This document shows positions 35,225 through 46,000 of a stretch of DNA of 64,000 nt, piece after piece. The stretch is taken from NCBI GenBank assembly GCA_008012315.1, contig SSEL01000004.1:1-64000 (forward strand), given 5' to 3'. This DNA comes from Rhodospirillaceae bacterium (GTDB lineage: Bacteria > Pseudomonadota > Alphaproteobacteria > Dongiales > Dongiaceae). Position 1 is the stretch's first letter. Every line of letters starts with the position of its first letter. The notes below the pieces were generated by a model. That model was not told where the DNA came from. It worked only from the letters and a program-made list of their open reading frames with translations, and did not search any database. The translations under genes and the position numbers were made by a program.

Positions 35225-37795
35225 TCAACGCCGGCGCGGCGGCGGACCGAGCAATGACGGTAGGAAGAAAAAGATAGTTACGAGAACCGTCCCCAGGGCG
35301 AGCAAGAGCATCAACCCCATGCCCGAGGTTCCCGGGTGGCTGGACATCGCCAGGCTGCCGAAGGAGGAGCCGGTCGTCAGCGCACTGAACAATACCCCAC
35401 GGGCCGTACTGGTTTGCAGCGGTGCTTCGATCCCGTTCCGCCAATTGACGACGAAATAGATGTTGAAAGCCACGCCGATTCCAAGCAGCAGCGGCAGGGA
35501 AATGATATTGGCGAAATTGATCGAGATGTTGAAGATAACCAGCAAGGCGATAGTGGTCAGGCCGGCGAGCAATAGCGGACAGAGAACGAGGAAAACGTCC
35601 CAGGGTCGGCGCACCACGACGAGCAGCAGCACCATGATGGCGCCCATCGCCCAGAACGTCGCATGCTGGAAGGCGCGGGAAACCGCGAGGCCGGATTCAT
35701 AGATCTGGATAGCCGGGCCGGTGGCATCGGGTGCCACGGTTCGCACCGCTGCAACGAAGCGTTCCATCGTGCGGTTGTTATTGCTGTCGCCGGCGGGAAC
35801 GACCATGATTCGCACTTCGCCGTCGGGCGCGATCCAGTCGCGGCGCATCTCCGGCGGCAGCGTATCCACGGTGAGCTTGGTGGCGGTCAAAGCGGCGGCC
35901 ACGCTGTTCAACCGGGGGATCAGCCCCGACAGCAGAGCGTGCCGGAGCTGCGGATAGACCGAGGGATCGGAATCCGCCGCCTGATCGAGCAGACGCGCCA
36001 ATTGCTGGGCGATATCGGACGATTCCGCCGTCTCACGCAGCTTGGCGGCCGTGTGGTGCATGGCGGCGCGATCTTCCTCCAGGCTCGGCGGTGCCTTGAC
36101 GCTTTCCGGCGAGAGGCTGGGACCAACCAGCATGTTGAGATCATCCAGAATGGCGAGCTTCTTGTCCTGATCCTTGGGGATGAAGGAACTCGCGGTGATG
36201 GCCTGATAGACCTCCGGCAAGGCTCGCAGCTTCGGCAGGAGCGCTTCTGCGGACGCAAGGTTGGGAGCCAGGATTTCGATCTCGTAGGGGCTGCGCAACG
36301 GGTCGTGCATGAGATCGTAGATGGTCGAGACGGATTCGGTGTTAGGGTCTTTCAGGTGCAGCGGATTGAAGTCGAACCGAAGCTGCGTCGACAGGACAGC
36401 GCCGAGAATGGCAATGGCGCCCCAGGCGGCGATAACCCCCCAGCGATAGCGCAGCAGGAAGGCATCCGCGCCCGCGAGCCAGGCGACCCCCATATCCAGG
36501 GCCCGGCCACGCGGCTTGAACAAAGCGAGCAAGGCGGGCAGCAGGGTCAGATTCAAGATGAGGGTGATCGCCATGCCGCCGCCGGCGATCAGGCCGAGTT
36601 CGGAAACGCCGCGATAATCGGTCGGCAGGAAAGAGAGAAAGCCGACGGCGATGGCCGCCGCCGCCAGGGTCAGGGGGCGGGCCATGACGCGGCCGGTACG
36701 GGGCAGGGCCGTATCGTCATCGGCTTCAAAACGTTCCTGTCCGAAACGGACGCCGAACTGGATGCCGAAATCGATCGACAGGCCGATGAACATCACCGCG
36801 AAGGCGACCGAGATCAAATTCAGCGAGCCGACCGTGACTGCGGCGAAGGCGAAGGTCAGGATCAGACCGATGAACAGGGTGATGAAGGTCGCCGCGATCA
36901 GCTTGAAGGAACGCAAAGCGAGGAACAGCCAGACCAGAACCAGGATGGTGGAAGCGATCAGAGCCCAGCCCATGCCCTCGGCGACGGTACCGAATTCATC
37001 ATCCGACAAGGCGACCGGGCCGGTCAGGCGGACCGTAACGCCGTTCTCGACCGTCAGGCCGAGGTCCTGGCTGCTCTGGCGGATGTATGCCGTCGCTTTT
37101 TCACCCGACTTCAGCGCGCCGAAATCGCGCTTCGGCTGGGTGAGGATGATGTGGCGCAATTCGTTGGGATCGACTTTCCGGTCGATCATCAAGCTGCGCC
37201 AGGAAAGCGGTGTCGTATCGCCGCTCATAGTCGCGGAAAGCGTCCCGGCGACGGCGGAAAGCGGCTTTTCGATATCATCGATCTTGGCGGCCTTCTGCGC
37301 CACGCCCTCCAGCGCCAGATCCAGCACGCCCATCAGGCCGCGAATACTGGGATCGGCCCGCAAGCTGCCGATGAAACCCTGGGCGCGAATAACGGAATCG
37401 GCGATTTTTTGCAGCTCGTCCGGTGGCAGATACATCATGCCGTAACGGTCGAAAAACGGCCCGCTATCGGCGCGGCGGACGCTGGTGAAAAGGTCCGTTC
37501 GCGCCTGGAGCTTGTCGTACAGCTTGGAGGTTGCCTCGCCGGCGAGATCCGGTGTCTTGCCGTCGATGACGATCGCCAGCAGGCCGACATTCTGCGGGAA
37601 AAGATCGTTGAAATGGGCGTTTTCCTGGCGCCAGGAAAGCTCCGGCGAAATCATGTTCGTCGTGTCCGTATCCATCCGCAGATGGTGGGCGGTGTAAAAC
37701 CCAGCGGCGACGGTCAAAACCAACAACGCCAGAACCACGGCCCAGGAGCGGCGCACGCTGGCGGAGACGATCTTGGCGACCAGGTTTTCAAGCAT
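35225..37795 (-). CDS. hpnN: Hopanoid-associated RND transporter HpnN
   Basis: The 856-residue MMPL/RND-type membrane protein has one N-terminal helix (SWAVVLALLVLTVAAGFYT), a large periplasmic loop, five helices (SFKLIAATFITLFIGLILTF, LISVAFAVMFIGLSIDFGIQ, with the RND GLSIDF motif), a second loop and a second helix group (LPLLLGIGVAFNIYFVVNWR). HpnN moves hopanoids to the outer membrane in Rhodopseudomonas and Burkholderia relatives. ATG at 37795 is preferred to a TTG at 37822. hpnM and a second MlaC-like gene (38025, same strand) are nearby and could supply periplasmic partners. Confidence 0.92.
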   Translation of the reverse strand: MLENLVAKIVSASVRRSWAVVLALLVLTVAAGFYTAHHLRMDTDTTNMISPELSWRQENAHFNDLFPQNVGLLAIVIDGKTPDLAGEATSKLYDKLQARTDLFTSVRRADSGPFFDRYGMMYLPPDELQKIADSVIRAQGFIGSLRADPSIRGLMGVLDLALEGVAQKAAKIDDIEKPLSAVAGTLSATMSGDTTPLSWRSLMIDRKVDPNELRHIILTQPKRDFGALKSGEKATAYIRQSSQDLGLTVENGVTVRLTGPVALSDDEFGTVAEGMGWALIASTILVLVWLFLALRSFKLIAATFITLFIGLILTFAFAAVTVGSLNLISVAFAVMFIGLSIDFGIQFGVRFGQERFEADDDTALPRTGRVMARPLTLAAAAIAVGFLSFLPTDYRGVSELGLIAGGGMAITLILNLTLLPALLALFKPRGRALDMGVAWLAGADAFLLRYRWGVIAAWGAIAILGAVLSTQLRFDFNPLHLKDPNTESVSTIYDLMHDPLRSPYEIEILAPNLASAEALLPKLRALPEVYQAITASSFIPKDQDKKLAILDDLNMLVGPSLSPESVKAPPSLEEDRAAMHHTAAKLRETAESSDIAQQLARLLDQAADSDPSVYPQLRHALLSGLIPRLNSVAAALTATKLTVDTLPPEMRRDWIAPDGEVRIMVVPAGDSNNNRTMERFVAAVRTVAPDATGPAIQIYESGLAVSRAFQHATFWAMGAIMVLLLVVVRRPWDVFLVLCPLLLAGLTTIALLVIFNISINFANIISLPLLLGIGVAFNIYFVVNWRNGIEAPLQTSTARGVLFSALTTGSSFGSLAMSSHPGTSGMGLMLLLALGTVLVTIFFFLPSLLGPPPRRR

Positions 37796-38024
37796 GAAGT
37801 GATCCGGAAATGATTGGCGCAATTGGAAGAAGCGAGCCCGCTAAGTGGAGCGAATCATGGAAGCCTATCGTCCACCCCTTAAACCGGGCGTATCCAGGAC
37901 CCTTGCCTGTGATGATGGGGGGAGAGAAAAGTAAGTCTTTTCAGCATATTACTATCTCTGGATGACAATGTTTCCTGGGTCATAGCAGAGCGGCGGTTGA
38001 AAGTCATGCCGGAATATAGGGGAA

Positions 38025-38735
38025 TTACGGCGCCAATTTGACGCCCTTCACGCCAGTCAGCGGAACGCTCGACGTCAGGAGATGTCCCAAATCCTTCGCT
38101 TCTTCGGGACGGCCTGCCGCCGCACTGGCGACGGCGCTTCGCAGCATGAGGCGGAAGCTGATCCCGAAACAGCTGACATCTTCGATCCGCAATCCTTCCG
38201 GCTGGGGTGCTACCTCCCAGGTCAGCGGCAGGACCTGGCCCTGGGGAAGGGTCAGTTCACTGGCAACCAGCCGGGTCTGATCCGGCCGGATCGTCACGTC
38301 CAGGATCGACAGCACAGGGCGTGGACGGCGGGGCTGCTTGTTTGCCGCTTTCGCCTGGGCGGTTCCCATTTTCGCCAGAGAGCTGGAAGCGAAATCGAGC
38401 AAGCCGTCTGCCGGCTGGCGACTATCGGACGCGGAAGCGTCGTGGTTGTAGCGTCCCAGGATGAAGGTCGCGATGCCGTCCGCATCGATCGTACCCGCCA
38501 GGTGTTGGTGAATCGCCGCGATCCGGTGGGTCTTGTCCTGATTACCCTCGGCAGCCCCGGCAAACGTGATGTCGATCACATTTTCAAACAGATCGGTGAC
38601 CAGCCTCGCCGACGGCGTGGCTTCGATGGTGTCATGTGCGCTTGCCGGCTGCGGCAAAGCGGGCAGGCTGAGACAAGCGAAAAGCAAGGCTTTTCGCCAT
38701 AATCGCCCCCTCGTGAGCCATCGTCGCATCGCCAT
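38025..38735 (-). CDS. Divergent MlaC/Ttg2D-like periplasmic protein
   Basis: The 236-residue precursor has a signal peptide (RRWLTRGRLWRKALLFACLS, cleavage near ASA-HDTI). The start of the mature part, TDLFENVIDITFAG followed by HQHLAGTIDADGIATFILGR, matches the opening of MlaC proteins, including the G-R-Y that follows. The rest is divergent, with an Ala/Lys/Pro-rich linker, and ends GVKGVKLAP. It lies 229 nt upstream of hpnN on the same strand and 73 nt from divergent hpnA. It may be a second lipid carrier for HpnN. Two ATGs (38735, 38729) are possible; neither has a good ribosome site. Confidence 0.6.
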   Translation of the reverse strand: MAMRRWLTRGRLWRKALLFACLSLPALPQPASAHDTIEATPSARLVTDLFENVIDITFAGAAEGNQDKTHRIAAIHQHLAGTIDADGIATFILGRYNHDASASDSRQPADGLLDFASSSLAKMGTAQAKAANKQPRRPRPVLSILDVTIRPDQTRLVASELTLPQGQVLPLTWEVAPQPEGLRIEDVSCFGISFRLMLRSAVASAAAGRPEEAKDLGHLLTSSVPLTGVKGVKLAP

Positions 38736-38808
38736 TGTTACTTTTGACAGCCAAGGTAAATTCGGCCAGATCATGCCGGATGAAGAACAGGATGGGAAGT
38801 ACGGGGCG

Positions 38809-39879
38809 ATGACGCACAAGTCTTTGGTGACGGGCGGCTGCGGTTTCATGGGCCGGCATCTGGTGGAAATCCTGCGCGCCAGAGGCGATGCTGTTCGGGT
38901 GCTCGATTTGCGGCAATGGCCCGGTGACCGGGATGCAACGGGCGATGTCGAGGTTATCAACGGTTCAATCACCGACCCGCAGATCGTCAAACGGGCGATG
39001 GATGGTGTGGATCGTGTCTTCCATCTGGCGGCCAATCCAAATCTTTGGGCGCCGGACCCCGCCCAATTCCATGAGGTCAATTATCTCGGCACCTGCCGCA
39101 TGCTGGAAGAGGCGGGACGTTGGCCGCTGCAGCGTTTTGTCTACACATCGACCGAATCCATTCTCAAAAGTGCACGCGCCAGCCGCAGCTCGGGGCGCGC
39201 CTTGATCGACGAAACGGTCCGGCTGCAGATCGAGGATATGCCGGGGCCGTGTTGCCGCTCGAAGTTCCGCGCGGAGGAAGCCGCGCATGAAGCGGCGGCC
39301 GGTGGCATGCCGCTGGTGATTGTCAATCCCACCATGCCGCTCGGCCCGGGCGATCTTTTGCTGACGCCGCCGACCAAGATGCTGCTCGGCTTCGTCAACG
39401 GAACGACGCCGGCTTATCTCGATTGCGACTTCAACCTGGTCGATGCCCGCGACGCGGCGATGGGGCATCTGCTGGCGGCGGAACGGGGTCGGATCGGCGA
39501 ACGCTATATTCTCGGTGGCGATAACCTAGGCTTGAGCGATCTGCTGCGGGAAGTCTCGCGGCTGACCGGCCTCAAGATGCCGACGTGGAAAGTGCCCTAC
39601 GGCATCGCTTATCTGTCCGCGCTGGTCAGCGAAAGCATCGCCAATATCACGAAGAAGCCGCCGGTGGCGCCGCTCACCGGTGTCAGATTGGCGCGCACAT
39701 CGATGGCCTTCGATTGCAGCAAGGCGCATCGGGAGCTGGCCTGGGGAACGCGTTCGCTGGCACAGACATTGACCGATACATTGGCCTGGCTGCGTCAGGC
39801 CGGTCTGCTGACGCGTGACGTTGGGTCACTGCTGATCGCGGATGAGCTCGGCGATAGGATCCGATCCGATAGCCGGTGA
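38809..39879 (+). CDS. hpnA: Hopanoid-associated NAD-dependent epimerase HpnA, Tyr-to-Cys variant
   Basis: The 356-residue extended short-chain dehydrogenase starts MTHKSLVTGGCGFMGRHLVE, with the NAD-binding TGGCGFMG, and has DRVFHLAANPNLW and FVYTSTESILK. The catalytic pair of this superfamily is Y-x3-K; here the block reads GPCCRSKFRAEEAA, so the Tyr position (residue 148) is Cys (codon TGT at 39250) while K152 is kept. One base change from TAT would explain it. HpnA genes accompany hopanoid clusters and are annotated as sugar epimerases; the exact reaction is not established. The start at 38809 follows GGGG; longer frames run into the divergent gene. The 3' end overlaps the CHAP gene by 54 bp. 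Confidence 0.8.
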   Translation: MTHKSLVTGGCGFMGRHLVEILRARGDAVRVLDLRQWPGDRDATGDVEVINGSITDPQIVKRAMDGVDRVFHLAANPNLWAPDPAQFHEVNYLGTCRMLEEAGRWPLQRFVYTSTESILKSARASRSSGRALIDETVRLQIEDMPGPCCRSKFRAEEAAHEAAAGGMPLVIVNPTMPLGPGDLLLTPPTKMLLGFVNGTTPAYLDCDFNLVDARDAAMGHLLAAERGRIGERYILGGDNLGLSDLLREVSRLTGLKMPTWKVPYGIAYLSALVSESIANITKKPPVAPLTGVRLARTSMAFDCSKAHRELAWGTRSLAQTLTDTLAWLRQAGLLTRDVGSLLIADELGDRIRSDSR

Positions 39880-40476
39880 ATTGTCGCGCGGCACCGCGGC
39901 CGGATAGATGAAGCCTTCGGCCGGATAAGGACTGCCGAAGGTCCGCGCCGGCGCATACCAGAAACGCAGCATCGTCCAGTCGTTCTTCTCCGACACATCG
40001 ATCACTGGCATGCCGGTGATCGTCTCGCCGGCGACCCAGTTGGCATGATCGACAAGAATTTCACGGGCACCCACGACTTGCGCGACGACAGCGACATGGC
40101 CCGACTGCAGACGTCTTGTTTGGCTTAGAACCAGAATGGCGCCGGGCTGTGGTCGATGCCCGCGTTGATAATTACCATCAGCGCCATCCCACCATGTATA
40201 GGCATCGCCACGCAGCGACACGCCGGTGCGGTTACGTGCATAGGGAACACAGGTAAGGCCGGGGCTCGCCGATTGCCGGTAAAGCTGATCGATCATTTGA
40301 TCGGTAAGGACAGATGATGGCAGCGGTGATGTGGATACAGAGCGGTTGGCATTGGGGGTCGCACATGCCGTGAGCGACATCAGCAAGAGAAAAGCTGCGA
40401 CAAATTGGCCCAAGAATTGTGGGCGGGATTCGACCAACGGGAAAAAGCCATAGGGATTGCAGCGTGTTAGAAACAT
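39826..40476 (-). CDS. CHAP-domain lipoprotein, putative peptidoglycan amidase
   Basis: The 216-residue precursor carries a lipoprotein signal (FVAAFLLLMSLTAC, lipidated C38). The mature part is a CHAP domain: nucleophile C76 in GLTCVPYARN, His in SGHVAVVAQ, and VDHANW with the polar partner. It would cleave peptide cross-bridges or amide bonds in peptidoglycan from the outer membrane. The ATG at 40476 is preferred to a GTG at 40527. Its last 54 bp overlap the convergent hpnA gene. Unlike the hydrolases of phages it stands alone, with no holin or amidase partner. Confidence 0.82.
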   Translation of the reverse strand: MFLTRCNPYGFFPLVESRPQFLGQFVAAFLLLMSLTACATPNANRSVSTSPLPSSVLTDQMIDQLYRQSASPGLTCVPYARNRTGVSLRGDAYTWWDGADGNYQRGHRPQPGAILVLSQTRRLQSGHVAVVAQVVGAREILVDHANWVAGETITGMPVIDVSEKNDWTMLRFWYAPARTFGSPYPAEGFIYPAAVPRDNSPAIGSDPIAELIRDQQ

Positions 40477-40874
40477 CCTTCCGCCTGTATTCCCAACGAC
40501 TCCAAAAGTGCGTGACGTTTTCGCCACGATCCTAGTCGAAATTAGAACATCCGAGAAGAGTCAATGAAATAAGATAGATAGCACGCGATCGGGAGGTCGC
40601 GTTTTGGGCCCGAGTTAAAAAATAGCGTTATGACGTCATTCATCGCGCGACCAGAGTGATCGCGTGCCGGGTGATAGAGCGAGCAAGGCCGGGACTATCC
40701 CCTAAGGTTCACCCAGGGATCTTTCAGGCGGCGCGCACCTATACATCGTCGATGTTGAATGACGTAGCCGCTGGCCATGCCTGCGCATCGGAAATCCCGC
40801 TCTACGTCCCCCTATTCGACACGACAAGGCGAAGGATGAACGGTCCCGTTAATAGGGGCTGGGGAGGGGTTGCT
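40477..40874. other. Upstream region of mtkA
   Basis: The 400-nt region contains the palindrome ATGACGTCAT (40630-40639) with a half-site TGACGTA near 40758, a possible regulator site for mtkAB. Open frames here merely extend mtkA upstream and are not supported. No other gene was seen. Confidence 0.4.
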
Positions 40875-42074
40875 ATGAATATTCATGAATACCAGGCGAA
40901 ACAGATCCTGCGGCGCTATGGCGTGCCGGTTCCTCGTGGCGATGTTGCCCATACGCCGGCGGAAGCTGAATCCGTGGCCGAGGAACTGGATGGACCGGTC
41001 TGGGTGGTAAAAGCCCAGATTCACGCCGGTGGCCGCGGCAAAGCCGGTGGCGTCAAGATCTGCCGTTCCGTCAAGGAAGTGGTTGCCACGGCCGATAAGA
41101 TGCTGGGCATGCGCCTGGTGACGCATCAGACTGGACCCGAGGGCAAAGAGGTCAAGCGCGTCTATATCGAACAGGGCAGCGAGATCGCACGCGAGCTGTA
41201 TATAGCTCAGCTGATCGATCGCAAGACCGGTGGCATCGCCATCATCGCCTCGACCGAAGGCGGGATGGATATCGAAGAGGTTGCCGCCAACACGCCGGAT
41301 AAGATCATCAAGGTCCTGTTGCCGCCAGCGACACCGATGCAGAGTTTCCATGCGCGCAAAGTCGCCTTCGGCCTGGGGCTCAAGGATCGCGAAGTGCACA
41401 AATTCGTGCGCCTGCTGGTCGCCATGAACAAGGCCTTCGTCGATAACGATGCCAGCCTGATCGAGGTCAATCCGCTGGTCGTGACGAAGGCGAACAAGCT
41501 GATCGCCCTCGATGCGAAGATGACCTTCGACGACAACGCGCTATTCCGTCACCGCGACATCGAAGACTTGCGCGACAATGATGAGGCCGATCCGCTGGAA
41601 GTCGAGGCCGCACGTCACGATCTGAATTACGTCAAGCTGGAAGGCGATATCGGCTGCATGGTCAATGGTGCCGGCCTTGCCATGTCGACCATGGATATCA
41701 TCAAGCTCTACGGTGGTAAGCCGGCGAACTTCATGGATATCGCCGGCGCCGCGACCAAGGAGCGCGTCGCTTGCGCCTTCAAGCTGATCTTCAGCGATCC
41801 GGAAGTGAAGGGCATCCTGGTCAATGTGTTCGGCGGCATGATGCGCTGCAATTCGATTGCCGAAGGCATTGTCGGTGCAGCGAAGGAAGTCGGCCTCGAT
41901 CGGCCGCTGGTCGTTCGCCTGGAAGGGACGAATGTCGATCTCGGCCGGGAAATTCTTCAGGGCTCCGGTCTGCCGATCATCACGGCCAGCACCTTGTCCG
42001 ATGCCGCCAACAAGATCGTCGCGGCGGTCAACGGCAAGGGAAGCGCCAATAACAATCACGCGGGGAGGGCCTGA
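40875..42074 (+). CDS. mtkA: Malate-CoA ligase (malate thiokinase) beta subunit
   Basis: The ATP-grasp subunit of an acyl-CoA synthetase of the succinyl-CoA ligase type, 399 residues, starts [20 protein letters not shown] with GGGGAGGGG upstream. Conserved blocks are [41 protein letters not shown] and [19 protein letters not shown]. Sequence alone hardly separates MtkA from SucC. Context does: mtkB follows and then a PEP carboxylase gene, the mtkA-mtkB-ppc order of serine-cycle methylotrophs. With MtkB it makes malyl-CoA from malate, CoA and ATP. No mcl gene, which would cleave malyl-CoA, is adjacent. Confidence 0.85.
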   Translation: MNIHEYQAKQILRRYGVPVPRGDVAHTPAEAESVAEELDGPVWVVKAQIHAGGRGKAGGVKICRSVKEVVATADKMLGMRLVTHQTGPEGKEVKRVYIEQGSEIARELYIAQLIDRKTGGIAIIASTEGGMDIEEVAANTPDKIIKVLLPPATPMQSFHARKVAFGLGLKDREVHKFVRLLVAMNKAFVDNDASLIEVNPLVVTKANKLIALDAKMTFDDNALFRHRDIEDLRDNDEADPLEVEAARHDLNYVKLEGDIGCMVNGAGLAMSTMDIIKLYGGKPANFMDIAGAATKERVACAFKLIFSDPEVKGILVNVFGGMMRCNSIAEGIVGAAKEVGLDRPLVVRLEGTNVDLGREILQGSGLPIITASTLSDAANKIVAAVNGKGSANNNHAGRA

Positions 42075-42076
42075 TC

Positions 42077-42961
42077 ATGACAATTCTGGTCGATAAGGAT
42101 ACCAAGGTCATCTGCCAGGGTTTCACCGGGACGCAGGGTACTTTCCACTCGCAGCAGGCGATCGAATACGGCACGCAGATGGTCGGCGGCGTTACCCCGG
42201 GTCGCGGCGGCTCGACGCATCTCAATCTGCCGGTCTTCGACACGGTGGCCGAAGCCCGCGCGAAAACCGGCGCCAATGCCTCGGCAATCTATGTGCCGCC
42301 GATCTATGCCATGGATGCCATCCTCGAGGCGATCGACGCCGGGATCGAACTGATCGTCGCGATCACCGACGGTATTCCGGTGCAGGACATGGCGCGGGTC
42401 CGCAAGGAGCTCGTGCATTCGAAGTCGCGCGTCATTGGTCCCAACTGTCCCGGTATCATCACGCCGGGCGGCTGCAAGATCGGCATCATGCCCGGCTATA
42501 TCCACCGGCCGGGCCGGATCGGCGTCGTCTCCCGGTCGGGCACCTTGTCATACGAAGCGGCAACCCAGACAACGGCGGCCGGGCTCGGCCAATCGACGCT
42601 GGTCGGTATCGGCGGCGATCCGGTGAACGGCACCAGCTTCACCGATTGCATGGAGCTGTTCCTGGCCGATGACAATACTGATGCGATCATCATGATCGGT
42701 GAGATCGGCGGCACGCCGGAAAACGAGGCAGCCGATTTCCTGAAACACTCCAAGCGCAAGAAGCCGGTCGTCGGTTTTATTGCCGGCGTTACGGCACCTC
42801 CGGGCCGCCGCATGGGTCATGCGGGCGCGATCGTGTCGGGCGGTGGCGAAAGTGCGGCGGAAAAGATTGAGGCGCTGCGCTCGGCCGGTATTACCATTGC
42901 ACCGTCGCCGGCGGAATTGGGCAGCACCATGTTGAAAGCCCTCGGCAAAGCCGCCGCCTGA
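42077..42961 (+). CDS. mtkB: Malate-CoA ligase (malate thiokinase) alpha subunit
   Basis: The CoA-binding and phospho-histidine subunit, 294 residues, starts [20 protein letters not shown]. It has the CoA-binding fold (GGVTPGRGG), [20 protein letters not shown] and the active-site H248 in [13 protein letters not shown]. It begins 2 nt after the mtkA stop with GGGAGG about 7 nt upstream, so the two are translated together. It could be read as SucD, but the neighbouring ppc gene favours malate thiokinase. A strong hairpin with T-run follows at 42979-43025. Confidence 0.85.
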   Translation: MTILVDKDTKVICQGFTGTQGTFHSQQAIEYGTQMVGGVTPGRGGSTHLNLPVFDTVAEARAKTGANASAIYVPPIYAMDAILEAIDAGIELIVAITDGIPVQDMARVRKELVHSKSRVIGPNCPGIITPGGCKIGIMPGYIHRPGRIGVVSRSGTLSYEAATQTTAAGLGQSTLVGIGGDPVNGTSFTDCMELFLADDNTDAIIMIGEIGGTPENEAADFLKHSKRKKPVVGFIAGVTAPPGRRMGHAGAIVSGGGESAAEKIEALRSAGITIAPSPAELGSTMLKALGKAAA

Positions 42962-42978
42962 TCGGGAAACCATCAAGG

Positions 42979-43025
42979 AAACCCGGTGCCGGGCGAAAGC
43001 TTGCGGCGCCGGGTTTTTGTTTTTG
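42979..43025 (+). terminator. Intrinsic terminator between mtkB and ppc
   Basis: AAACCCGGTGCCG pairs with CGGCGCCGGGTTT (one G-T pair), followed by T-runs. Placed inside an otherwise operon-like arrangement, it should lower ppc expression relative to mtkAB or imply a separate ppc promoter. Confidence 0.8.
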
Positions 43026-43081
43026 AGTACCGTGAGAAACGGCCGGATGTGCCTGTTGTACGAGTGTTTCGGAGTGACGCG

Positions 43082-46000
43082 ATGACAGAGCGAGCGAAAG
43101 CAAAGCAGACCAAAGCCAAAGCGCGGCGGATTGCCAAGGCGCCGGACGGCGCGAAGACGAGCAATATGCCAAAACGCATCGACCTGCGCGGCAACACGAA
43201 AAAGAGCAAGCTTGTCGCGGATTCCGACCGCGTCCTTTCTGCGCTCGGTCCCGATCTCGTGCCACTCAAACGAGTCTTTCCCACCCAGTCGAATTTCGAT
43301 GCGGTCAAGGTGGAGGGAGAGCTGGAAGCGGCCTTCAACGATCTCGCCTCCTTGCGGGATCGCAATCCCTTCGGCAATTCCGTCAAGCTGCTGGCCTTGG
43401 ATATCATCAAAAGGCTGGATAAAGGCAGCCTGACCTATGGCGGGATCGAATCGCTCATCCAGGAAATGACGGTCCAGGCTTTTCAGCATCGCGCCGAACG
43501 CCTGCAGTCATATCTGGGTGAGGGCGACGATGCCAAGAATGCGGCCTTGCTGAAGCAGTCCATCCGGCGTCTGGCGCAACCGGCGGCAGGTGTCTCCGGC
43601 AAGCGCGAGCGAAAGGGCAATCTGCGGCCTTTTGCCGAATTCAAGGCCATCCTGGAACGCGAGCTGTTCGGCATCGTTGTGACCGCGCATCCCACTTTCA
43701 GCCAATCGACCGGCATGATGCGCGTCATGGCGGAACTGGCGGTTACTCGAAATGCCGAGGGGAAGGCGTTGACGGCGAGCGAGCGCAATCGACGCCTCGG
43801 CTATGCCCGGGTTGTGGAGCATCGTGCGCCGGAAAAGATCGATCTGACATATGAGCATGTGTTGTCGATCGAAGCTATCCGCAACATGCAGCGGGCGATG
43901 CGGCGCGTCTATGACATCGTGCTGGATGTCGCGGCCGAGCTTTATCCGCAGGAATGGGAAAGCCTGTCGCCGAAGCTGCTGACCATTGCCAGTTGGGTCG
44001 GATATGACCTCGATGGCCGGTCGGATATCAAATGGAGCGATACATTCTGCAAGCGCCTCAAGCTGCAAGTCTTGCAGCTTGAGCAATATCTTGCCGCCGT
44101 GCAGGAGCTGCGCGCCGATCTAGGGCGTGAAAAGCAGAATGTGGAATTGTCGCATCTGCTGGAGCTCCTGGAGAGCCGCTTGGCACTCGCCATCAAGGAG
44201 GCGAGTGACGAGATGGACATTTTCAGCAGCGATGACAGCGCGACGATCGAGCCCTGGCACGAACAGGTGCGGCGCATCTCCAAGCGGATGCATGATGGCC
44301 GGGATCTGCGCCTGATCGATTCCGAGCAGCTCCTCGAACTGGTGCGGCGGGCCCTCGATCTCACCGGCAAGCCTTCGGTCCGGCGTAAACTGCTCATTTT
44401 ACGGGCGGAACTCGGCAATCATGGCCTTGGCATGGCGCATACCCATGTCCGGCTGAATTCGGTGCAGATTCATAATGCCGTCCGAAAGTTGATCGACATG
44501 GAGACTGAGCCGGGCGATCCGACGCGGAAGCGGACCTATCTGGCGTCGATTTCGCGTCTGCTCACCGATGTACGGCCGATGAGCATCAGCTTTGCCTCTG
44601 TGATGGCGGAACGGACCTCGGCAAAGCGCCTTTTCATGATCGTCGCACAGATGTTGAAATACATCGACACGACGACGCCGGTCCGCTTCCTGATCGCGGA
44701 ATGCGAAGCGCCGCTGACGCTTCTGGCCGCACTTTATTTTGCCAAATTGTTCGGCGTCGATCATCGCCTGGACATATCGCCGCTCTTCGAGACCACCAAG
44801 GCTTTCGAGCGCGGCATCCGCGTGATCGACGAATGTCTGCAAAATCCCAGCTTTGCCGATTATGTACGGAAGCGCGGCCGGCTTTGTATTCAGACCGGAT
44901 TTTCCGATGCCGGCCGTCATCTCGGCCAGACCGTGGCAGCGGTGTCGGTGGAATGGTTGCGCTTGAAGCTTGCTGATCTCATGCGGGATCGCGGCTTCCA
45001 GGATGTCGAGGTCGTGGTTTTCGACACGCATGGCGAATCCATCGGCCGCGGCGGCCATCCGGAGAGCTTCAGGGCCCGGCTGGAATATGTCGCGTCACCG
45101 GTCAGCCGGCATCAGTTCGTGAAGAATGGCGTGCGCATAAAGGAAGAGGTCAGTTTCCAGGGTGGCGACGGCTATCTGCATTTCATCACGCCATCGATCG
45201 CTTTCACCTCGATCACCCGGATACTCGATTACGTTCTCGAAGAACCGACCGACGGCGTCGATACCGATCCGCTCTATGTCGCCGAAGAAGATTTCACCAA
45301 GGAATTCTTCATCACCGTCCGTCATTTCAACGAGAAGGTGATGGACGATCCGAATTACGCCGTTCTGCTGGATGCTTTTGGCGCCAATCTTCTGTTTCCC
45401 AGTGGCTCGCGCGCCTTGAAACGGCAACATGACGGCGTCAGTTCGCGCATCAATCTCACTCATCCCACCCAGATGCGGGCCATTCCGCATAACGGCATCC
45501 TGCAGCAACTGGGTTTCCTGGCGAATACGCTGGGCGGCATCGGCCAGGCGATCATGCGGGACCCCGAACGGTTCCAGCGCGCCTATCGCAATTCGCCGCG
45601 CATGCGGCGGCTTCTCGGCATGGTCGAATGGGCGATGGAGTTTACCGATCTCGAAGCCCTGAAATGCTATATCGATCTCTTTGATCCCGGCCAATGGCTG
45701 AGCCGCGCCTATCAGGCGAAGGATCCCGACCGCGCGGCTGAATTGCGCAAGGTTGCGGAACTGCTGGAGGAAGAGGGGCTATACGAAAAGCTGGCCAAGA
45801 TCTACCGGGTGTTCCAGCAGGATATGCTGGATCTGCGCGATGGCCTCGCTTTGGTCGATGCCGACAGGCCGAAAATCTCGCCCGAAGCACGGTTCAACCT
45901 GCGGGTCATTCACGGCCTGCGGATTGCGCTGCTGATGCGCTTGTTCATGCTGTCCACGCATATTCCCGATTTCTCGCATCAATACGACATGACGCGGGAG

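Noticed and set aside
35663..37813. 716-codon open frame antisense to hpnN
   Set aside because: The product is a low-complexity Gly/Gln/Asp/Arg-rich shadow without domains; hpnN is well supported on the other strand.
38566..38808. Extension of hpnA upstream to 38566
   Set aside because: The extra 81 residues overlap the divergent MlaC-like gene and precede the normal NAD-binding start MTHKSLVTGG.
40656..40874. N-terminal extension of mtkA to 40656
   Set aside because: The conserved N-terminus [10 protein letters not shown] starts at 40875 behind GGGGAGGGG; upstream residues match nothing in the family.
40875..42961. Reading the two CoA-ligase subunits as sucCD
   Set aside because: Possible from sequence alone, but the following ppc gene and lack of TCA-cycle neighbours favour malate thiokinase; kept as the alternative.
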